Shown here: piece by piece, positions 7,548-9,471 of the stretch
Numbering within the stretch: position 1 is the stretch's first letter
Layout of the letters: every line of letters starts with the position of its first letter
Assembly (NCBI GenBank): GCA_030620215.1
Contig: JAUXFE010000016.1
Span: forward strand, 1-9,471
Origin: Candidatus Peregrinibacteria bacterium
Lineage (GTDB): Bacteria; Patescibacteria; Gracilibacteria; UM-FILTER-43-11
Direction: 5' to 3'
DNA: 9,471 nucleotides
Notes under the pieces: generated by a model
The model's input: the letters and a program-made list of their open reading frames with translations, nothing else
Database searches by the model: none
What the model was told of the DNA's origin: nothing
Made by a program: the position numbers and the translations under genes

Positions 7548-8027
7548 ATGACTAAAGACAAATCTCAGCTAATTAATTTAATAATCTCAATCACTCTAAT
7601 CCTCTCTATCGGATTAACGATCGGTTATACAATCGGATATTTCTATGCAACAACTAAATCGTTTCCCGAAATAAAAACAATTGGCGAAATAAATCCGGGG
7701 ACAACGACAATTAAATTATTCGAGGTAAAAAATGGACAGCTGTACGGTAAAATCAGCGGACGTAATGCCAGACTTGCCTACAGCGCAGATAATATTTTGG
7801 AATTAGACGCTGAAAGTGAATTTCAAATCCCTTTATATAAAATTAATCTAAAGGACTTTTACGTAGAAGAAACTATTCCCCCAAATACCCAATTTATCGC
7901 AAGCAGTAAAGGTAAATACTATTATTCTATTTTGGATAGACGGGCATTCAATATTACGGAATCCAATAGGCTCTATTTTTCAAACGCCAAAGAAGCCGAG
8001 AATAAGGGGTATTTAGAATCTAAGTAA
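7548..8027 (+). CDS. Small one-TM protein with degenerate Ada-like C-terminal domain
   Basis: This 159-residue protein starts at the ATG at 7548; an earlier in-frame ATG (7512) would overlap the transposase gene by 10 bp and add a polar stretch before the membrane segment. Residues 8-33 form one membrane helix, an N-terminal anchor with the rest probably outside. A beta-rich middle follows (about 45-110). The last 44 residues (FIASSKGKYYYSILDRRAFNITESNRLYFSNAKEAENKGYLESK) match the pattern of small Ada-like metal-binding tails (GKKYHxxxC...IxxxNRixFxSxxEAexxGY). Here the Cys and His positions are replaced by Tyr, Ser and Arg, so metal binding is unlikely. I know no assigned function for this type, which I recall as common in Patescibacteria. 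No Shine-Dalgarno is visible. It lies 26 bp after the transposase gene and could be read from that promoter. It ends just before an intrinsic terminator. Confidence 0.75.
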   Translation: MTKDKSQLINLIISITLILSIGLTIGYTIGYFYATTKSFPEIKTIGEINPGTTTIKLFEVKNGQLYGKISGRNARLAYSADNILELDAESEFQIPLYKINLKDFYVEETIPPNTQFIASSKGKYYYSILDRRAFNITESNRLYFSNAKEAENKGYLESK

Positions 8028-8034
8028 TTTTCAA

Positions 8035-8095
8035 CCTACCTGCATGCCTCCGATATATAAACCGGTAGGCAGGTTTTCAATTTTTATTTTTTTTA
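8035..8095 (+). terminator. Rho-independent terminator after the small membrane protein gene
   Basis: TGCCTCCG (8045-8052) pairs with CGG-t-AGGCA (8063-8071) around an AT-rich loop with one bulged T. A competing 6-bp pair CCTACC (8035-8040) / GGTAGG (8064-8069) is also possible. A long T-rich run (about 8074-8097) follows. It lies 8 bp after the stop codon and separates this unit from the TIM-barrel gene. Confidence 0.75.
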
Positions 8096-8104
8096 TATCA
8101 ATGG

Positions 8105-8110
8105 TATAAT
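8105..8110 (+). promoter_or_regulatory. Probable -10 box for the TIM-barrel gene
   Basis: A consensus TATAAT stands 27 bp before the ATG at 8138, just after the terminator T-tract. The sequence 17 bp upstream (TTTTAT) is a poor -35 box. The predicted leader is about 20 nt, AT-rich and without a Shine-Dalgarno. Confidence 0.45.
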
Positions 8111-8137
8111 TATCCAGTAAAAAATAAAAATAAAGTT

Positions 8138-8878
8138 ATGATTACATTACATACAAGTTCGTTAAGTAAATACGGTCTAAACCGCATTTTTGAATTTACG
8201 CAAAAAGCCGGTTATGACGGGATAGAAATTGGCGTAGATAAAAGTAATTACGACTCACAAAACGCAGAATATATAAAAAAACTATCCAATAAATATAATT
8301 TGCCGGTTGCCGCACTACATGCACCTGCAAATGGATCACAAAAAAGCGTGGAGCATGTTATTGAAATGGCGGTTTATTTAAAATGCCCTGTGGTTGTTGT
8401 CACTCCGCCAAAACTTCTTGATTTTAAATTTACAAATTGGCTTAAAAAAGAAATCAAATCGGTTCGCAAAAAGAAAAAGATACAAGTTGCCTTGGTCAAC
8501 GCACCGGGTGAAACCTTTTTGGGCTTTTTGCCGGCAAGAGCGATGAATAATATTACGGATCTTAAGAAATTCGGAATGGTAGTTTTGGATTGTGCCTCCA
8601 CGGTTTCAAAAAAATGGGATTTAATCAGAATATACGAACATTTAAATAAACTTGTAGTCCATGTCCATCTTTCCAACGTTCGCCGACACAAAGAATATTC
8701 ACTCCCAAATGAAGGTATCTTACCTCTCGAAAGCTTTTTGAAAAAACTTAAAAGCCATAGCTATAAAGGTGCAATCAGTATCCGCGTACGCCCAGCCGAA
8801 TTATCTGCAGGTGACGATGAAAAAGTTGTAAAGAAGCTAAAAAAGGCAAAAGAATTTGTGGATGAATATTACGGATAA
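8138..8878 (+). CDS. TIM-barrel protein, sugar-phosphate isomerase/epimerase (AP endonuclease 2-like) family, divergent metal site
   Basis: This 246-residue protein has the TIM-barrel pattern of the xylose isomerase-like/AP endonuclease family 2: MITLHTSSLSKYG at strand 1, AGYDGIEIGVD (24-34), LPVAALHAPANG (55-66, with H61), VVVVTPPK (85-92), VALVNAPGE (117-125), VVLDCAS (148-154), VVHVHLSNV (173-181) and GILPLESFLKKLKSHSYKGAISIRVRP (193-219). Members usually bind one to three metal ions through Glu, Asp/His, His and Glu, and act on sugars or abasic DNA. Here the strand-4 Glu (ALEN) is V120, the His after D151 is not conserved, HLSD reads HLSN, and the last-strand Glu is R216. D151, H175/H177 and E192 remain. 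An altered or non-catalytic role is therefore possible. Its substrate cannot be named. It has its own -10 box, no Shine-Dalgarno, and is followed by the inverted-repeat region. Confidence 0.8.
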   Translation: MITLHTSSLSKYGLNRIFEFTQKAGYDGIEIGVDKSNYDSQNAEYIKKLSNKYNLPVAALHAPANGSQKSVEHVIEMAVYLKCPVVVVTPPKLLDFKFTNWLKKEIKSVRKKKKIQVALVNAPGETFLGFLPARAMNNITDLKKFGMVVLDCASTVSKKWDLIRIYEHLNKLVVHVHLSNVRRHKEYSLPNEGILPLESFLKKLKSHSYKGAISIRVRPAELSAGDDEKVVKKLKKAKEFVDEYYG

Positions 8879-8879
8879 A

Positions 8880-9071
8880 TAATTCGTGCTTCGCTGTAGA
8901 CCGTGCTGACGCTGTGGCTCGTGCTCCGCTGTGGACCTATTTTATTGTGATAGGGTTTATTACTAATAACCAATAACAATATAATAGGACAACAGCGAGT
9001 AATCGAGCACGGTCCACAGGACTCTGAGCGGAGCCGAAGAGGACACGAGCCACAGCTAAAAGCACGAATTA
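8880..9071. repeat. 192-bp imperfect inverted repeat with tandem 17-18-bp units (MITE-like)
   Basis: This fills most of the 250-bp gap between the TIM-barrel gene and rpmH, which holds no gene. Matching arms, from outside in, are TAATTCGTGCTT (8880-8891) with 9060-9071, GCTGTGGCTCGTG (8911-8923) with 9044-9056, GCTCCGCT (8923-8930) with 9027-9034, and CTGTGGACC (8929-8937) with 9011-9019, all in nested order. The left arm is three head-to-tail units (8885-8901, 8902-8919, 8920-8937) of consensus CGTGCTnCGCTGTGGAC; the right arm holds diverged inverted copies. The arms are much richer in GC than the surroundings; the central 73 nt are AT-rich and can form a smaller hairpin (about 8955-8972). 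No transposase or clear target duplication is present. It may be a non-autonomous element, a palindromic repeat array, or a replication or transcription structure. Confidence 0.8.
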
Positions 9072-9072
9072 G

Positions 9073-9100
9073 TTTGACTTTTCCCACAAAAGTATATAAC
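9073..9100 (+). promoter_or_regulatory. Probable rpmH promoter
   Basis: TTTGACT (9073-9079) gives a near-consensus -35, and TATAAC (9095-9100) a fair -10; the spacing is 15-16 bp, slightly short. It begins 2 bp outside the inverted repeat. Transcription from about 9107 would leave a leader of about 22 nt with no convincing Shine-Dalgarno before the ATG at 9129. Confidence 0.5.
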
Positions 9101-9128
9101 CTTTTCAAGGTCTTTTAAGATATACGAT

Positions 9129-9257
9129 ATGCTTAGTAAAGGTAATCAAAGAAAGCGTCACAAACGTCACGGTTTTCAGGCGCGAATGGCTACAAAAGGC
9201 GGAACTAAAGTTATAAAGAGCCGCCGCAATAAAGGGCGAAAGCGTCTTAGCGCATAA
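9129..9257 (+). CDS. rpmH: 50S ribosomal protein bL34
   Basis: This 42-residue, very basic protein matches bL34 over [29 protein letters not shown] (14-42), the universally conserved core and C-terminus that packs into 23S rRNA in the large subunit. The N-terminus ([13 protein letters not shown]) lacks the usual KRTYQPS stretch; no other start exists, because an in-frame stop (9075-9077) lies upstream with no ATG, GTG or TTG between. Length is normal (most are 44-47). In many bacteria rpmH is followed by rnpA and yidC and lies close to dnaA and oriC; no rnpA start is visible in the 214 bp that remain here. Confidence 0.96.
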   Translation: MLSKGNQRKRHKRHGFQARMATKGGTKVIKSRRNKGRKRLSA

Positions 9258-9471
9258 TTTTACACACCTACGCTTTTATAATTGCGTATAATGCACCGAA
9301 GCTTAAATAATTACTTTTGAACCGAAATAAAAAAATAAAAGCTTCCATTCTCCGTAGTAACTATTGTTACATCTCCATAATTAGCAACGTTTTATTACGT
9401 CAAAGCTTAAACTACGAAGGATGAAACGGTGTATAATACTCTCATCTGAATTATTTAAGCAAAGGTGTATA
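9258..9471. other. Non-coding stretch downstream of rpmH, reaching the window edge
   Basis: No gene is recognised in these 214 bp on either strand. Two TATAAT boxes (9287-9292 and 9432-9437) lack good -35 partners. GAAGCTT (9298-9304) and AAGCTTC (about 9339-9345) form an inverted repeat, and GTAAC-TATT-GTTAC (about 9357-9370) a small hairpin. GGTGTATA occurs at 9429-9436 and again at the window end. TTTTACACA (9258-9266) fits the relaxed DnaA-box pattern but stands alone. An ATG at 9421 opens a frame to the edge (17 codons) that I do not recognise. It may hold the promoter of the next gene. Confidence 0.5.

Noticed and set aside
8880..9071. CRISPR array from the tandem 17-18-bp units
   Set aside because: Units are contiguous without spacers, too short, and in inverted as well as direct orientation; no cas genes are present.
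8869..9108. Minus-strand 79-codon frame over the inverted repeat
   Set aside because: Its sequence is a translation of the repeat arms (Cys/Arg/Ser-rich), it overlaps the TIM-barrel stop, and it has no family resemblance.
1..9257. Alternative genetic code with TGA as glycine (as in Gracilibacteria)
   Set aside because: More than 1,500 codons of the giant gene and all other genes contain no in-frame TGA, and glycine is encoded by GGN.
9421..9471. Short frame opening at 9421 as a possible rnpA start
   Set aside because: The residues do not resemble RNase P protein, there is no ribosome site at a usable distance, and a TATAAT box lies inside it.
8879..9471. tRNA, tmRNA, RNase P RNA or SRP RNA in the intergenic stretches
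   Set aside because: No T-loop GTTCGA motif, cloverleaf or conserved cores of these RNAs could be found on either strand.

Overview
The window looks like a chromosomal piece of a small-genome bacterium, most likely a member of the Candidate Phyla Radiation (Patescibacteria). This is an inference. It rests on the AT-rich composition, the very large secreted-type multidomain protein, the small one-TM protein with an Ada-like tail, a bacterial THUMP/Trm11-type methyltransferase, and the near absence of Shine-Dalgarno sequences. The standard genetic code fits: a reading frame of more than 1,500 codons carries no in-frame TGA. The stops used are six TAA and one TAG.

Layout. Positions 1-4521 (+) hold the 3' part of a giant surface or secreted protein: leucine-rich repeats, a Ca-binding loop, a parallel beta-helix, a Gly-rich hinge, about 700 residues of unrecognised mostly helical sequence, a beta region and a degenerate dockerin-like C-terminus. 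A short AT-rich repeat region (4527-4622) separates it from a CPA2-type cation/proton antiporter (4628-5800, +). The antiporter converges, with a 22-bp overlap, on a Trm11/Trm-G10-like THUMP methyltransferase (5779-6882, -). Divergent from that gene is a RAYT-type (REP-associated tyrosine) Y1 transposase (6964-7521, +). It has a near-consensus sigma70 promoter, the only strong Shine-Dalgarno in the window, and a perfect 40-bp palindrome inside its reading frame.

Next come a small membrane-anchored protein (7548-8027) with a Rho-independent terminator, and a TIM-barrel protein of the sugar-phosphate isomerase/epimerase family lacking several expected metal ligands (8138-8878). A 192-bp GC-richer imperfect inverted repeat (8880-9071) follows, one arm of which is a three-unit tandem repeat. 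Then comes rpmH (bL34, 9129-9257) and 214 bp with no recognisable gene.

The genes do not form one pathway. They read as mostly single transcription units: a cell-surface protein, ion transport, RNA modification, a domesticated transposase, and the start of the rpmH locus, which in many bacteria lies near dnaA/oriC. The clearest non-gene signals are the palindrome inside the transposase gene and the inverted-repeat array upstream of rpmH. No complete new defence or metabolic system is visible.
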